Assembly: GCA_913058575.1 (NCBI GenBank)
Contig: CAJXRF010000002.1
Location: 62,001-126,000 of the forward strand
DNA from: an uncultured Bermanella sp.
GTDB lineage: Bacteria > Pseudomonadota > Gammaproteobacteria > Pseudomonadales > Oceanobacteraceae
Length of the DNA stretch: 64,000 nt
Direction: 5' to 3'
Shown: one piece after another, positions 53,680-61,861 of the stretch
Layout of the letters: each line of letters opens with the position of its first letter
Numbering within the stretch: the first letter of the stretch is position 1
Made by a program: the position numbers and the translations under genes
Notes under the pieces: generated by a model
Told to the model about the DNA's origin: nothing
Databases searched by the model: none
Seen by the model: the letters and a program-made list of their open reading frames with translations, nothing else

Positions 53680-54339
53680 TTAAGCTTCTTCTTTTGGTGC
53701 ATTCAACAATTCAGCGATAATTTTATTCATTTCAGTAGGCATTTGCGCTAGCACAGCGTCTTCTGCCAAGGTAATGTCTTTTTCGATGTAAGAAACAATT
53801 TTACGTGTTCCCATATCCATCACACCACCAAATGCTGTTACTTTCTTCATGAAAGGCATTTGCATGCCACTGGCTGAATCTACGTGAAGAACAATAACGT
53901 ACTTGAAGTTATAGTCTTTATCCTTGATCGCGCCAACATCTTTCAGTTTACCGGTTAAAATTTTCATTTTACCGTCAAGTTCTTTAGCGTATTTTTCAGC
54001 TGAACCTGTCATTTCCATTTTGTCGTTACCGGCTTGACGACGCATGTTTTCGCCAAGGGTCCAAGACAAGTTACCCACCACGTCGTATAACTGCTGACCA
54101 GAAATAACCGAAGCGCCATATTCAGAAACCGCACCACCAGAAATAGCCAAACCTACTTTTGTCGTGTCGCCAGGCACGCCGTGCAGGCTAATAGGGAAAA
54201 TAAACGCTGGCTCTGTTGCCGTTACGGCCAGTGGGAACTCTTGATCAGCGTTGCGCTTTACCATGGAAGAACTACAGCCACCCAAAGTTAATGCAAGTGC
54301 CGCTGAAACCACTAGAGAAATAATTGAAGTCTTTTTCAT
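53680..54339 (-). CDS. Predicted lipoprotein, 219 aa
   Basis: The protein begins MKKTSIISLVVSAALALTLGGC with a lipobox (LGGC). The mature part includes PISLHGVPGDTTKVGLAISGGAVSEYG and a beta-rich C-terminal domain (YNFKYVIVLHVDSASGMQMPF, GGVMDMGTRKIVSYIEKDITL). I do not recognise a characterised family. It is probably an outer- or inner-membrane-anchored periplasmic protein. It has its own upstream region and a strong terminator. Confidence 0.8.
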   Translation of the reverse strand: MKKTSIISLVVSAALALTLGGCSSSMVKRNADQEFPLAVTATEPAFIFPISLHGVPGDTTKVGLAISGGAVSEYGASVISGQQLYDVVGNLSWTLGENMRRQAGNDKMEMTGSAEKYAKELDGKMKILTGKLKDVGAIKDKDYNFKYVIVLHVDSASGMQMPFMKKVTAFGGVMDMGTRKIVSYIEKDITLAEDAVLAQMPTEMNKIIAELLNAPKEEA

Positions 54340-54581
54340 TTAAAATGTATCCTTACAAAAAATTGAGTCGGCAGGTTAGCCAGCAAATAACTTATCGTCA
54401 AATCAACAATATCAATTAGTACTAAATCCCATACTCACAACTTAGACAAAACTTACAGTGTCGACTGGTTCACATTTTAAATTTAGCACTCTACTCGCAT
54501 TAACTTGCAGACACTATATTCGGTATCACCCACCCCAAAAAACACGATATAAAAAACTAAAGAATTAAAAAATAGAAATAA
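54340..54581. other. Intergenic region with the lipoprotein promoter
   Basis: This AT-rich stretch has no open frame of note. It should contain the promoter of the minus-strand lipoprotein, but no element could be placed with confidence. Confidence 0.5.
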
Positions 54582-54605
54582 AAAACGCAGCCGAAGCTGC
54601 GTTTT
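54582..54605 (-). terminator. Hairpin terminator downstream of the small ORF
   Basis: Arms AAAACGCAGC (54582-54591) and GCTGCGTTTT (54596-54605) enclose CGAA, a stable tetraloop. On the minus strand it is followed by T-rich sequence. It marks the end of a leftward transcript coming from cysZ or the 43-aa ORF. Confidence 0.8.
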
Positions 54606-54622
54606 AATTTTTCTAACATGCT

Positions 54623-54754
54623 TTAAACAAATTTTAATAATTCTGGATTAATTAAAATTACGTCGGCGCCTGGCTGGTCAGTGATGTGACTGCTACAGCT
54701 AATAATATCGACTGCAATACTCACTTTAGGGTAGCTTACCTCCACTTCAGTCAT
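54623..54754 (-). CDS. Possible small protein, 43 aa
   Basis: A minus-strand frame starts at ATG 54754 and ends at TAA 54623-54625. It reads MTEVEVSYPKVSIAVDIIS, then CSSHITDQPGADVILINPEL and LKFV. The composition looks protein-like, with alternating hydrophobic strands. No clear Shine-Dalgarno lies upstream. A stem-loop separates it from the end of cysZ, and a good terminator follows within 20 nt. It may be a short protein co-transcribed with cysZ or only a non-coding 3' region. Confidence 0.4.
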   Translation of the reverse strand: MTEVEVSYPKVSIAVDIISCSSHITDQPGADVILINPELLKFV

Positions 54755-54758
54755 ATTT

Positions 54759-54782
54759 ATTGGGCGTTTTAATACGCCCAAT
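54759..54782 (-). repeat. 9-bp stem-loop just after cysZ
   Basis: Arms ATTGGGCGT (54759-54767) and ACGCCCAAT (54774-54782) are complementary. It lies 7 nt past the cysZ stop, with no T-tract on the minus strand, so it may be a processing or partial termination structure. Confidence 0.6.
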
Positions 54783-54789
54783 GACTCTT

Positions 54790-55530
54790 TTATCTTTGCT
54801 GTGACACGTCCCTAATGCCATCAGCATGATAAATATCCCTAACCCAAAAACGCGTGGCCCCTGCCACTGCCACCGGCATCACAAAAATATTCACCACTGG
54901 CACCATCATCAATAGCGCTACACAGCCACCAAAGCTTAGGGTTTGAAACATGGGCTTTTTGGCATCCACTCTTAAGTCTTTAAACGATTGCTGATGATTA
55001 TCTGCAGGGTAATCTAAGTATTGAATGGCTAAGCACCAAGCCCCCCATAGAAATGCGATCACGGGCACCAGTAAATTTACTAATGGAATCCATGACAATA
55101 TCATTAAGCCAATGGCCACCCATAAGCCGTACCAGATAAAATACCCTAGCTTTTGGAATTCCCGCACCAGAGTACGGCTAATCACACTGGATAGACTTTC
55201 CCCTTCAGGCAAAATAATGCCCTCTTCACGTTGAATTTTTTCAGCCAATAAGCCATTAAATGGGGCGGCAAATATATTGGTAATAAAACTAAAACTTAAC
55301 CCATAAATAATTAAGAATATCGACACCATAATGGGCCACATAATCCAGCTAACAAAGTCCATCCAACTGGGTAGCCAGTCTAACGCCCACCCTATGGTGT
55401 CGGAAAATACGCCCCACATAAATGTGGTGATCACCCCAAACAAAATAATATTGGCCAGTATAGGAATAAAAATAAACCGCCTATAACCTGGGTTACTGAG
55501 TACTCCAATGCCTTGCAATAAATACTTCAC
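54790..55530 (-). CDS. cysZ: Sulfate transporter CysZ
   Basis: This 246-aa inner-membrane protein of the CysZ family takes up sulfate for cysteine synthesis. Four or more hydrophobic segments are visible. Family blocks are LLQGIGVLSNPGYRRFIFIPILANIILFG, FITNIFAAPFNGLLAEKIQ, AIQYLDYPADNHQQSFKDLR and SFGGCVALLMMVPVVNIFVMPVAVAGAT. The start is a GTG at 55530, with GAGGGA upstream; no better ATG is available. It sits 71 nt downstream of the LPD1-like gene on the same strand. Confidence 0.93.
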   Translation of the reverse strand: MKYLLQGIGVLSNPGYRRFIFIPILANIILFGVITTFMWGVFSDTIGWALDWLPSWMDFVSWIMWPIMVSIFLIIYGLSFSFITNIFAAPFNGLLAEKIQREEGIILPEGESLSSVISRTLVREFQKLGYFIWYGLWVAIGLMILSWIPLVNLLVPVIAFLWGAWCLAIQYLDYPADNHQQSFKDLRVDAKKPMFQTLSFGGCVALLMMVPVVNIFVMPVAVAGATRFWVRDIYHADGIRDVSQQR

Positions 55531-55601
55531 CGATTTAATTCCCTCTATTTTCTATGATTAATGTTTTTAGTGTTTGGCGCTGATTCAACGCGCCCTTATT
55601 T

Positions 55602-56468
55602 TTAAACTTCAATGAGGCGCTGCTCTTGATGCTTAAGCACATGTCCTAAATGATTAAAATATTGTGCAAATGCGTCATTAATTTTCACACGGTGCTCACC
55701 TTGCGGGTACAGTCCCATTTTGGCCTCTTGAGATTGTAAGGTTCCGGTGACTAAAAAATTATTTTTGATGGGAGCATCTTGAACATAAGCCTCAAACGCG
55801 CGAGCACATAACTCCTCTGGCTGGCTAAAATAATCACTGCCCATCTTTTTATCCATGGCTAACGATCGTTTAAAATAGTCACTGCCCTTGGTGAGTGTTT
55901 CATTTAACATGATCGTTTGGAAGCAATGCTCTAGCTTGGCATTTAAAGCATGCTCCAATACCAATTGATCGTTAATCCAAGCACGGGAGGCAAAAGTATC
56001 GGTATTAGTGGGTGTAAATAATTTGTCGCTAATATAATGATCAAAGGCGTGAAACCACTCATGGGCAATGCTGCCTGGGCCGGCATTTTTTGCCAACGCA
56101 AAACTGCGCGTGGCCGATTCATAATGAGCACTTACCCCAGGTTGGCCACCACAGCCATATTGCAAGGCAAGGGTACCTCGCAAAGAGATTAACGATTCTG
56201 TGGCCCCTAATATGGTCATTAAATCCAGCAAGGCATCAAAAAATAAAGGGCCGGCTTTTTGTTTTTCGGCTTCGCTGACCCATTGGCCAATTTGAATGCC
56301 ACGAAAATCAAAGCGCCGACGAATGGTTAAAAAGCTAATATCAGCCGGGCCATGCTCTGAGCTAAGGTGTTCTGGGTTAAGGTGCTGTGGGCCTCGGCGA
56401 TAAAATTCACGAGATTGCATAAATAAAAAAACTGCGCCTATAAGTAAAAGTGCGAAAGCGCCCATCAT
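55602..56468 (-). CDS. LPD1/CLCA_X-like membrane-anchored metallopeptidase-like protein
   Basis: This 288-aa protein has an N-terminal membrane helix (GAFALLLIGAVFLFM). The central segment GSIAHEWFHAFDHYI contains an HExxH-like zinc motif (H-E-W-F-H) in the style of the LPD1 / CLCA_X family. GTLALQYGCGGQPGVSAHYESATRSFALAKNAGPG precedes it. PEELCARAFEAYVQD follows and may give a third metal ligand. Protease activity is plausible but the substrate is not known. The ATG at 56468 is taken; a TTG at 56474 is possible. Confidence 0.7.
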   Translation of the reverse strand: MMGAFALLLIGAVFLFMQSREFYRRGPQHLNPEHLSSEHGPADISFLTIRRRFDFRGIQIGQWVSEAEKQKAGPLFFDALLDLMTILGATESLISLRGTLALQYGCGGQPGVSAHYESATRSFALAKNAGPGSIAHEWFHAFDHYISDKLFTPTNTDTFASRAWINDQLVLEHALNAKLEHCFQTIMLNETLTKGSDYFKRSLAMDKKMGSDYFSQPEELCARAFEAYVQDAPIKNNFLVTGTLQSQEAKMGLYPQGEHRVKINDAFAQYFNHLGHVLKHQEQRLIEV

Positions 56469-56494
56469 ACTCAATTTTTAACAGGCAATTACAG

Positions 56495-57400
56495 TTAATA
56501 ATGCCCCTTCACGCGTGCCACTAAAAAATCCACCGCGGCTTTCACCTTAGGCACATGGTAACGCTGTTTTTGATACAGCAGAAAAATGCCAAAATCGGGG
56601 TTTTGCGTGGTGCTCACCACAGGGTTTATTTTTAACTCGATCAATTCGCCACGCTCTAGATAGCCTTTTAATACCCAGCGCGGCAACATCACAATGCCCT
56701 GCCCCTTTATGGCTTTCTCGATTAACCAAACACCCCCATTACTGGTGGCCACCATAGGAGGCGAAACATCTTGCCACTGGCCATCCAGTTCACAGATCCA
56801 AGGAGTGGGACCATTGGGCGCCCGATAAAACAAGCCCTTGTGACCACGTAGCTCCAGCGGGTGCTTAGGGGTGCCAAATTGCGCAAGGTAATCTGATGAT
56901 GCCGCCGGAATAAACTGGTTTTCCATAAGCTTAATGGCCACCACTCGCTCATTAGGGGCGTACCCTCCACGAAAGGCAATATCCACCTCATCGCGGCCAA
57001 TGGCCGAAAGCTCGTCACTTAGGTGAACGTCTAACACCACCTCAGGGTAGCGCTCGCTAAATTCATCTAGCAAGGGCAACAAGATGCGCTCACCAAAGCC
57101 GGTCATGGCGCTAATGCTAAGCTTGCCCATGGGCTGAGTCTGGTAAGAGCGCACCGCTTCATTACTTTGCTCTAGTTGAGCCAATACATCACATACTTGT
57201 TGGTAATACTCTTGGCCAATCTCGGTAAGCTTCACCACTCGGGTAGAACGCTTAAGCAGCGTGGCCCCTAGGCTTTTTTCTAAATCCGCAACCCTTCTAG
57301 AAAGCGACGATGCTGGCACACCAAAAAAACGCGCCGCCTTAGTAAAATTGCCAAACTCCGCTACTTTTACAAAATATTTTAGCGCCTTAAATTGATCCAA
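56495..57400 (-). CDS. LysR family transcriptional regulator
   Basis: This 301-aa LysR regulator has an N-terminal HTH: DQFKALKYFVKVAEFGNFTKAARFFGVPASSLSRRVADLE. The C-terminal effector-binding domain runs about 90-295. The start is a TTG at 57400 with AAGGGG 6 nt upstream, giving the standard LysR length. It diverges from an MDR-type oxidoreductase gene 198 nt away, the classical arrangement of a LysR regulator with its target. The inducer is unknown. Confidence 0.93.
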   Translation of the reverse strand: MDQFKALKYFVKVAEFGNFTKAARFFGVPASSLSRRVADLEKSLGATLLKRSTRVVKLTEIGQEYYQQVCDVLAQLEQSNEAVRSYQTQPMGKLSISAMTGFGERILLPLLDEFSERYPEVVLDVHLSDELSAIGRDEVDIAFRGGYAPNERVVAIKLMENQFIPAASSDYLAQFGTPKHPLELRGHKGLFYRAPNGPTPWICELDGQWQDVSPPMVATSNGGVWLIEKAIKGQGIVMLPRWVLKGYLERGELIELKINPVVSTTQNPDFGIFLLYQKQRYHVPKVKAAVDFLVARVKGHY

Positions 57401-57598
57401 CCTCTGCCCCTTTAGGTAATAATTCCGTCCACAATCAACACTATCACCAAGATTAATGCCTTTAAGACAATAAAGAATAGCAATTTAGGCTCTATTCATA
57501 CAGAAAAATAGCTGGCATTCTTCAAACCAGTTTTAAGACACACCAACACCCAGCAGTAACCAACGCTAGGCAACAGATAAACAAACGGAAGCCAAACC

Positions 57599-58597
57599 AT
57601 GAGCACTTTTACCGCAATCAATCTTATTAAACGCCCAACAGGCGGACCAATCACCAAAGAGCTTTTTGAAGTGGTTGAAAAAGAAATGCCTAAGGCAGGC
57701 CCAGGCCAGTTCCTAGTGAAACAAAACCACATGTCCCTAGACCCTGCCATGTTTGGTTGGATGAGCCCAGACACCAACAGCTACATTCCACCAGTTGAAC
57801 TGGGCACAGTAATGCGCAGTTCAGGCATAGGGGAAGTTGTAGAAAGTAATCACCCTGACTTTAAAGCGGGTGATCGTGTGATGGGCATGATGGGCTGGCA
57901 GGAATATTTTGTCTCAGACGGCCAAGGCATAAACAAAGTGGCAGCCCCCTTACCTGACGAAGCCGTTTTGTCTATTTTTGCCTTGCCAGGCATCACCGCT
58001 TCACAAGGTTACTTCAATGTGGGCAAGCCTAAAAAAGGCGAAACCATTATTGTTACAGGTGCGGCTGGCTCTGTGGGCTCTATTGTGGGTCAGCTGGCCA
58101 AAGCCGATGGCCTGCGCGTGATTGGTGTAGTGGGTAACGATGAAAAAGCCGATTGGATCGTAAACACCCTAGGCTTTGATGCCGCCATTAATTACAAGTC
58201 AGATGATTTAGATGGGCAACTAGCTGCCGCGGCACCAGATGGCATTGACATGTTTTTTGAAAATACCGCAGGCCCCATTCAATCTTTAATTGTTGACCGT
58301 ATGAATGCGCATGGCCGCGTGATGGTATGTGGGCTAATCGCCGATTACTCCAAACCCGTACCATCGCCAGGCCCAAGTTGGGTGAGCGTGCTAAAGCGCC
58401 GCTTAACCATTCAAGGTTTCACAATGCCTGATCATTACGGACAAGTACCTGAGCTAATTGGCAAGCTAACTCCTTATGTGATGGCCGGTAAAGTTAAGCA
58501 CCGCTCGCACATTTTAGACGGATTAGAATCTGCCATTGAAGGTTTGAACTTGTTCTTCACAGGTGAAAACAAGGGTAAGTTGATTGTTAAGCTGTAA
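57599..58597 (+). CDS. NADP-dependent oxidoreductase (MDR, PTGR/CurA-like)
   Basis: This 332-aa enzyme belongs to the medium-chain zinc-independent MDR group, like E. coli CurA and leukotriene B4 12-hydroxydehydrogenase. These reduce the double bond of enones and enals with NADPH. Evidence is LIKRPTGGPITKELFEVVE, QNHMSLDPAMFGWM, the nucleotide loop VTGAAGSVGSIVGQLAK, MFFENTAGPIQSL (FENVGG-like) and RLTIQGFTMPDH. It is probably regulated by the divergent LysR gene. It ends before a hairpin terminator. Confidence 0.93.
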   Translation: MSTFTAINLIKRPTGGPITKELFEVVEKEMPKAGPGQFLVKQNHMSLDPAMFGWMSPDTNSYIPPVELGTVMRSSGIGEVVESNHPDFKAGDRVMGMMGWQEYFVSDGQGINKVAAPLPDEAVLSIFALPGITASQGYFNVGKPKKGETIIVTGAAGSVGSIVGQLAKADGLRVIGVVGNDEKADWIVNTLGFDAAINYKSDDLDGQLAAAAPDGIDMFFENTAGPIQSLIVDRMNAHGRVMVCGLIADYSKPVPSPGPSWVSVLKRRLTIQGFTMPDHYGQVPELIGKLTPYVMAGKVKHRSHILDGLESAIEGLNLFFTGENKGKLIVKL

Positions 58598-58633
58598 TTT
58601 ATCACGCTATTGTTTAGTTTTTTAAAGTTGATT

Positions 58634-58662
58634 GGTCGTCACTGTAAGGTGGCGACCATTCC
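58634..58662 (+). terminator. Terminator after the MDR oxidoreductase gene
   Basis: Arms GGTCGTCAC (58634-58642) and GTGGCGACC (58649-58657) pair with a single G-T, around a 6-nt loop, then ATTCCTTTTT. Confidence 0.75.
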
Positions 58663-58739
58663 TTTTTCAAGCCTACTAACCTTTACTATTTAGCGCTGAT
58701 ATTATCAACGCTTCTTTCAAAATTATAATTGCAAATAGT

Positions 58740-59705
58740 TTAGGTTCTCAAAGGAATACCCGATTCCCAAATTTTATTTTCAGCATCCGAAACACCTGCT
58801 AGCTCTAATGATTTCATAAAGGCTTTCTTTTGGGTAACAGTGTACTTCGAAGGACCTAAAATCATCCCTTGAAATATTTTATCAATACCTAATTCAGGAA
58901 CTATATTTTTATCTAAAGGCAATTTATAAATAATCTCAGGCACTCCATTTATAGACTCTACGGACTCGGTAATAGCCTGATGATTAGGTAATAAGCTTGG
59001 AAAATATATAATTCTCCATTCACTCTCCTCTTGAAAGCCTACATGTTTCAAGCTAACTATAAGTATTATTAATGCCATGTTTATCTGATTACAAATATCT
59101 GCTTTTTCCAGCGTCATTAAAAAATCTTTTTCTTTCTCTAGCCTCTGAAATATAGCTACCAATTCCTCCTCAAAACGACGCTTTTCCCAGTATAAAGCAG
59201 GGCATAGAAAAATATTAAGACCATTATTTTGAGGTGGCGGATTATTTAAAATCAATGCAGCGCTTGCACCATTATTTCCACCATAAGCTCGCCACATTGA
59301 AAGTTTCCCAAAATGGTTCTCTTTTGGGCTACGCACCGAAAGCGAACTTATATAAGTATTTTGTAGATGGTCAGACCATGCTAAATCAAACTCTGCAAGA
59401 GCTGTATCTACAATCCCTTGTACAAAGTGGCTTAATCCCAATTGAAGAGCACCTGCTGACGATTTATCAGCCCTTCTATCTAGTAAAAAATCACGCAGCA
59501 TATTATAACCATGAAGAACTTCAGCATAGTCATTCATAAGGGAGACATTTCGCATCCAAAGACATTTATTAGTTATAATTTTATTAGCATTATCTGAAGA
59601 GGTGTAGTGAACTAATAGCGAATAATTATCGTCAAACTCCTTTTTTTCAGCAGCTAAATAGGGCAATAAAATATCATTGAATTTCCCAACATCTTCAGGC
59701 GTCAT
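58740..59705 (-). CDS. DUF2971 domain protein
   Basis: This 321-aa protein shows the DUF2971 opening: LVHYTSSDNANKIITNKCLWMRNVSLMNDYAEVLHGYNML, then YISSLSVRSPKENHFGKLSMWRAYGGNNGASAALIL and a C-terminal SEWRIIYFPSL. The domain is widespread in accessory loci and some members sit in defence islands, but biochemistry is unknown. The gene is visibly more AT-rich than its neighbours, suggesting lateral acquisition. It is isolated, flanked by terminators of the neighbouring genes. Confidence 0.85.
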   Translation of the reverse strand: MTPEDVGKFNDILLPYLAAEKKEFDDNYSLLVHYTSSDNANKIITNKCLWMRNVSLMNDYAEVLHGYNMLRDFLLDRRADKSSAGALQLGLSHFVQGIVDTALAEFDLAWSDHLQNTYISSLSVRSPKENHFGKLSMWRAYGGNNGASAALILNNPPPQNNGLNIFLCPALYWEKRRFEEELVAIFQRLEKEKDFLMTLEKADICNQINMALIILIVSLKHVGFQEESEWRIIYFPSLLPNHQAITESVESINGVPEIIYKLPLDKNIVPELGIDKIFQGMILGPSKYTVTQKKAFMKSLELAGVSDAENKIWESGIPLRT

Positions 59706-59803
59706 TATATTAATATTCTTAGTTTTGAAGTGTGAGCTTATTACATCACACCATAACTAAGACGCCAATAACTACCTGAAAGTATTACTTCAAGCCAAAA
59801 ATA

Positions 59804-59837
59804 AAAAGGCCACCACAGTAAACTGTTATGGCCTTTT
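59804..59837 (-). terminator. Terminator downstream of the AhpD-like gene
   Basis: Arms AAAAGGCCA (59804-59812) and TGGCCTTTT (59829-59837) form a stem, about 85 nt past the AhpD-like gene stop at 59922. Confidence 0.65.
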
Positions 59838-59921
59838 CCATTTAAAATTAATCACTTTAAGATTATACGTTCAAGAGAAGATATAACCTAAACACACAAT
59901 CCTAATCACAAATTTAAAAGA

Positions 59922-60470
59922 CTATTTCTTTTCCCAAGCAAACCCTTTGAAAGGGGCATCCACTGGCGTATTAGCAATATGGTTTACATAGTTGCTCATG
60001 ACCTTTTGCGATAACACCAATATCACTTCCAATACATTTTTCTGCTGGTAACCGGCAGCAAAAAACCCATTGAGTACATCTTCCCCTACTACACCGCGCT
60101 CACGGACAATGGCCAGCGTTACGTTGCGCAAGGCTTCTAATTTAGTGGGCAGTGGTGTTTCGTTGCGCAGGGCATCGATAATTTCACTGTTCACTTTCAT
60201 GGAGTGGGCAATACCGGTGTGGGCTGGCACGCAGTAGTGACAGGCATGCTCAACATTAATGGTTTGCCACACCACGGTTAGTTCTTCGGCGTTAAATGAG
60301 GTTTGCTGAGCTAGGTTATGAAGGGCTTGATAGCCCTCTAATAATGGCGGGGCTTCAGCCATTACCGCGTGCAAGTTCGGAATCATGCCGAAGCTTTTCA
60401 TGGAATTATCCAATAAAGGCTTAGCGGCTTCCGGGGCGGACTCTTGGGTGTGCAGGGTAAATTCGGTCAT
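59922..60470 (-). CDS. Carboxymuconolactone decarboxylase-family (AhpD-like) protein
   Basis: This 182-aa protein has the AhpD/CMD-type redox motif in EHACHYCVPAHTGIAHSMK: CxxC with the conserved histidine (C-x2-C-x3-H). Such proteins are alkylhydroperoxidase-like thiol enzymes in the cytoplasm. It diverges from a TetR regulator, and three near-identical palindromes lie between them, so it is the probable regulated target. The substrate is unknown; oxidative or electrophile stress is a reasonable guess. Confidence 0.88.
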   Translation of the reverse strand: MTEFTLHTQESAPEAAKPLLDNSMKSFGMIPNLHAVMAEAPPLLEGYQALHNLAQQTSFNAEELTVVWQTINVEHACHYCVPAHTGIAHSMKVNSEIIDALRNETPLPTKLEALRNVTLAIVRERGVVGEDVLNGFFAAGYQQKNVLEVILVLSQKVMSNYVNHIANTPVDAPFKGFAWEKK

Positions 60471-60516
60471 GTTTTATCTCGCTTAATTAATTCAGTCAGG
60501 CTCTAAACTCACCAAC

Positions 60517-60532
60517 CTGAACAAGTGTTCAA
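60517..60532. promoter_or_regulatory. TetR operator, site 1
   Basis: CTGAACAAGTGTTCAA is a near-perfect palindrome of the type TTGAACA-NN-TGTTCAA, one of three copies between the divergent genes. Confidence 0.75.
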
Positions 60533-60550
60533 GCGATACCTTAGATGGAT

Positions 60551-60566
60551 TTGAACAGCTGTTCAA
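60551..60566. promoter_or_regulatory. TetR operator, site 2
   Basis: TTGAACAGCTGTTCAA is a perfect 16-bp palindrome. Its centre is 34 bp from that of site 1. Confidence 0.8.
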
Positions 60567-60573
60567 GCTATAA

Positions 60574-60589
60574 TTGAACAATTGTTCAA
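60574..60589. promoter_or_regulatory. TetR operator, site 3
   Basis: TTGAACAATTGTTCAA is a perfect 16-bp palindrome. Its centre is 23 bp from that of site 2 and 27 bp before the tetR ATG. Confidence 0.8.
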
Positions 60590-60607
60590 ATAAATAGTGA
60601 GCGCACC

Positions 60608-61198
60608 ATGAAATATGACCGTGCCCAAGCCATACAAAAGGCCACTGGCTTGTTCTGGAAGCTAGGGTTTCAGGGCACCAAGATGCGTGATTTACAGGAA
60701 CACCTAGACATGCGCCCGGGCAGTATTTACGCAGGCTTTGGCAGCAAAGAGTTGTTGTTTAAAGAAGCGCTTAATCTTTATACCGAGCAAAGTATTCAAC
60801 AAGTTCGCCATTATGCTCACCAATATGACAACGCCCTCACCGCTTTGTATGAGTTTGTTAAAGACCAGGTCATTGGATCAAGCGCTGAAACAAGTGATAG
60901 CCAAAAACCTAACAACTGCTTTTTGGTTAAAACCGTGGCTGAACTGAACAATAGCCATGCCGAGATCAGTTTATGGGCGCAAATTGGATTAGAAAAAGTA
61001 GAAGAAGAATTTGCCGAAGTATTTAAACTGGCCCAAACACAAGGCCACCTTGAACAGCACGCCAATAGCCTGCGTTTAGCGAAATGGCTACAAGTTCAGA
61101 TCATGGGGCTAAGAGCCTATGGTCAACTTAAAATCACTAAAGATGAAATGATCAAAATGCTCGATGAAATGTTTTCCAGTTTGCCCAAGGCGACCTAG
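60608..61198 (+). CDS. TetR family transcriptional regulator
   Basis: This 196-aa TetR repressor has its HTH in residues about 5-50: AQAIQKATGLFWKLGFQGTKMRDLQEHLDMRPGSIYAGFGSKELLFKEAL. The C-terminal ligand-binding helical domain is of the usual size. Three TTGAACA-NN-TGTTCAA palindromes overlap the promoter region between it and the divergent AhpD-like gene, so it likely represses both. GTGAGCGCACC stands before ATG 60608. The inducer is unknown. Confidence 0.93.
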   Translation: MKYDRAQAIQKATGLFWKLGFQGTKMRDLQEHLDMRPGSIYAGFGSKELLFKEALNLYTEQSIQQVRHYAHQYDNALTALYEFVKDQVIGSSAETSDSQKPNNCFLVKTVAELNNSHAEISLWAQIGLEKVEEEFAEVFKLAQTQGHLEQHANSLRLAKWLQVQIMGLRAYGQLKITKDEMIKMLDEMFSSLPKAT

Positions 61199-61267
61199 GT
61201 CAGGGTTCAGTAATTGTTTATACTGCCCGCAAGATACGATACACAAAAGAAGTAACAGGAAGAGACC

Positions 61268-61618
61268 ATGAAACCAATCAATACCCTATTGAGTCTTTCG
61301 CTTTTATGTTTAGCTCAATGGGTTAACGCTTCAAGCCTGAATGATTTTACACCCATTAAAATAAAGGAAAATCTAAATGGCTTGCATCTTAAGATTGAAT
61401 CTAAAATGGTCGATAAAATCAGCGTGGTAAAACTCACTAATCAAGAAGCCATTGCAGTAAGTTGCAGTGTCGTGTTCAAAGACGGCCCATCACCGGCTAG
61501 CACTCGCCGAACCAGCCTGGCCCCGGGTGGCAGTAAACTGTTATCGAAAGCATTTGGTCGTAGTTTGAACGGGTTAAGATTGGAAGTGGATTGCCATAAG
61601 AAGCAAATGGAAGTGTAA
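61268..61618 (+). CDS. Hypothetical small secreted protein, 116 aa
   Basis: It has a signal peptide (MKPINTLLSLSLLCLAQWVNASS) and a compact mature domain of about 93 residues. Two cysteines (SCSVVF and DCHKK) may form a disulfide. A repeated basic patch (STRRTSLAPGGSKLLSK) is visible. I recognise no family with a known role. AGGAAGAGACC precedes ATG 61268. It follows tetR by 69 nt and could be a separate transcript. Confidence 0.72.
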   Translation: MKPINTLLSLSLLCLAQWVNASSLNDFTPIKIKENLNGLHLKIESKMVDKISVVKLTNQEAIAVSCSVVFKDGPSPASTRRTSLAPGGSKLLSKAFGRSLNGLRLEVDCHKKQMEV

Positions 61619-61861
61619 CCCGTATATTAAATTTCAGCGCTTAGGGGCACATGCATTCGTGTTGCTCTGTTTATTAAAATTGCTATCCAATAAAAAAATC
61701 AATCTAAGGGGCTAATAGTCACCTGCCAAATAAACAGGGCAAAAAATAACCAATAGTAAATTTTGAAGTAAAAAAGAAAGGAATAGGCTAAAATAATTCA
61801 TTGTTTCCCGCCCCATCGTCATTTCATATACGTCTAGCGCTTTAAATAGCCGGAGCCGATC

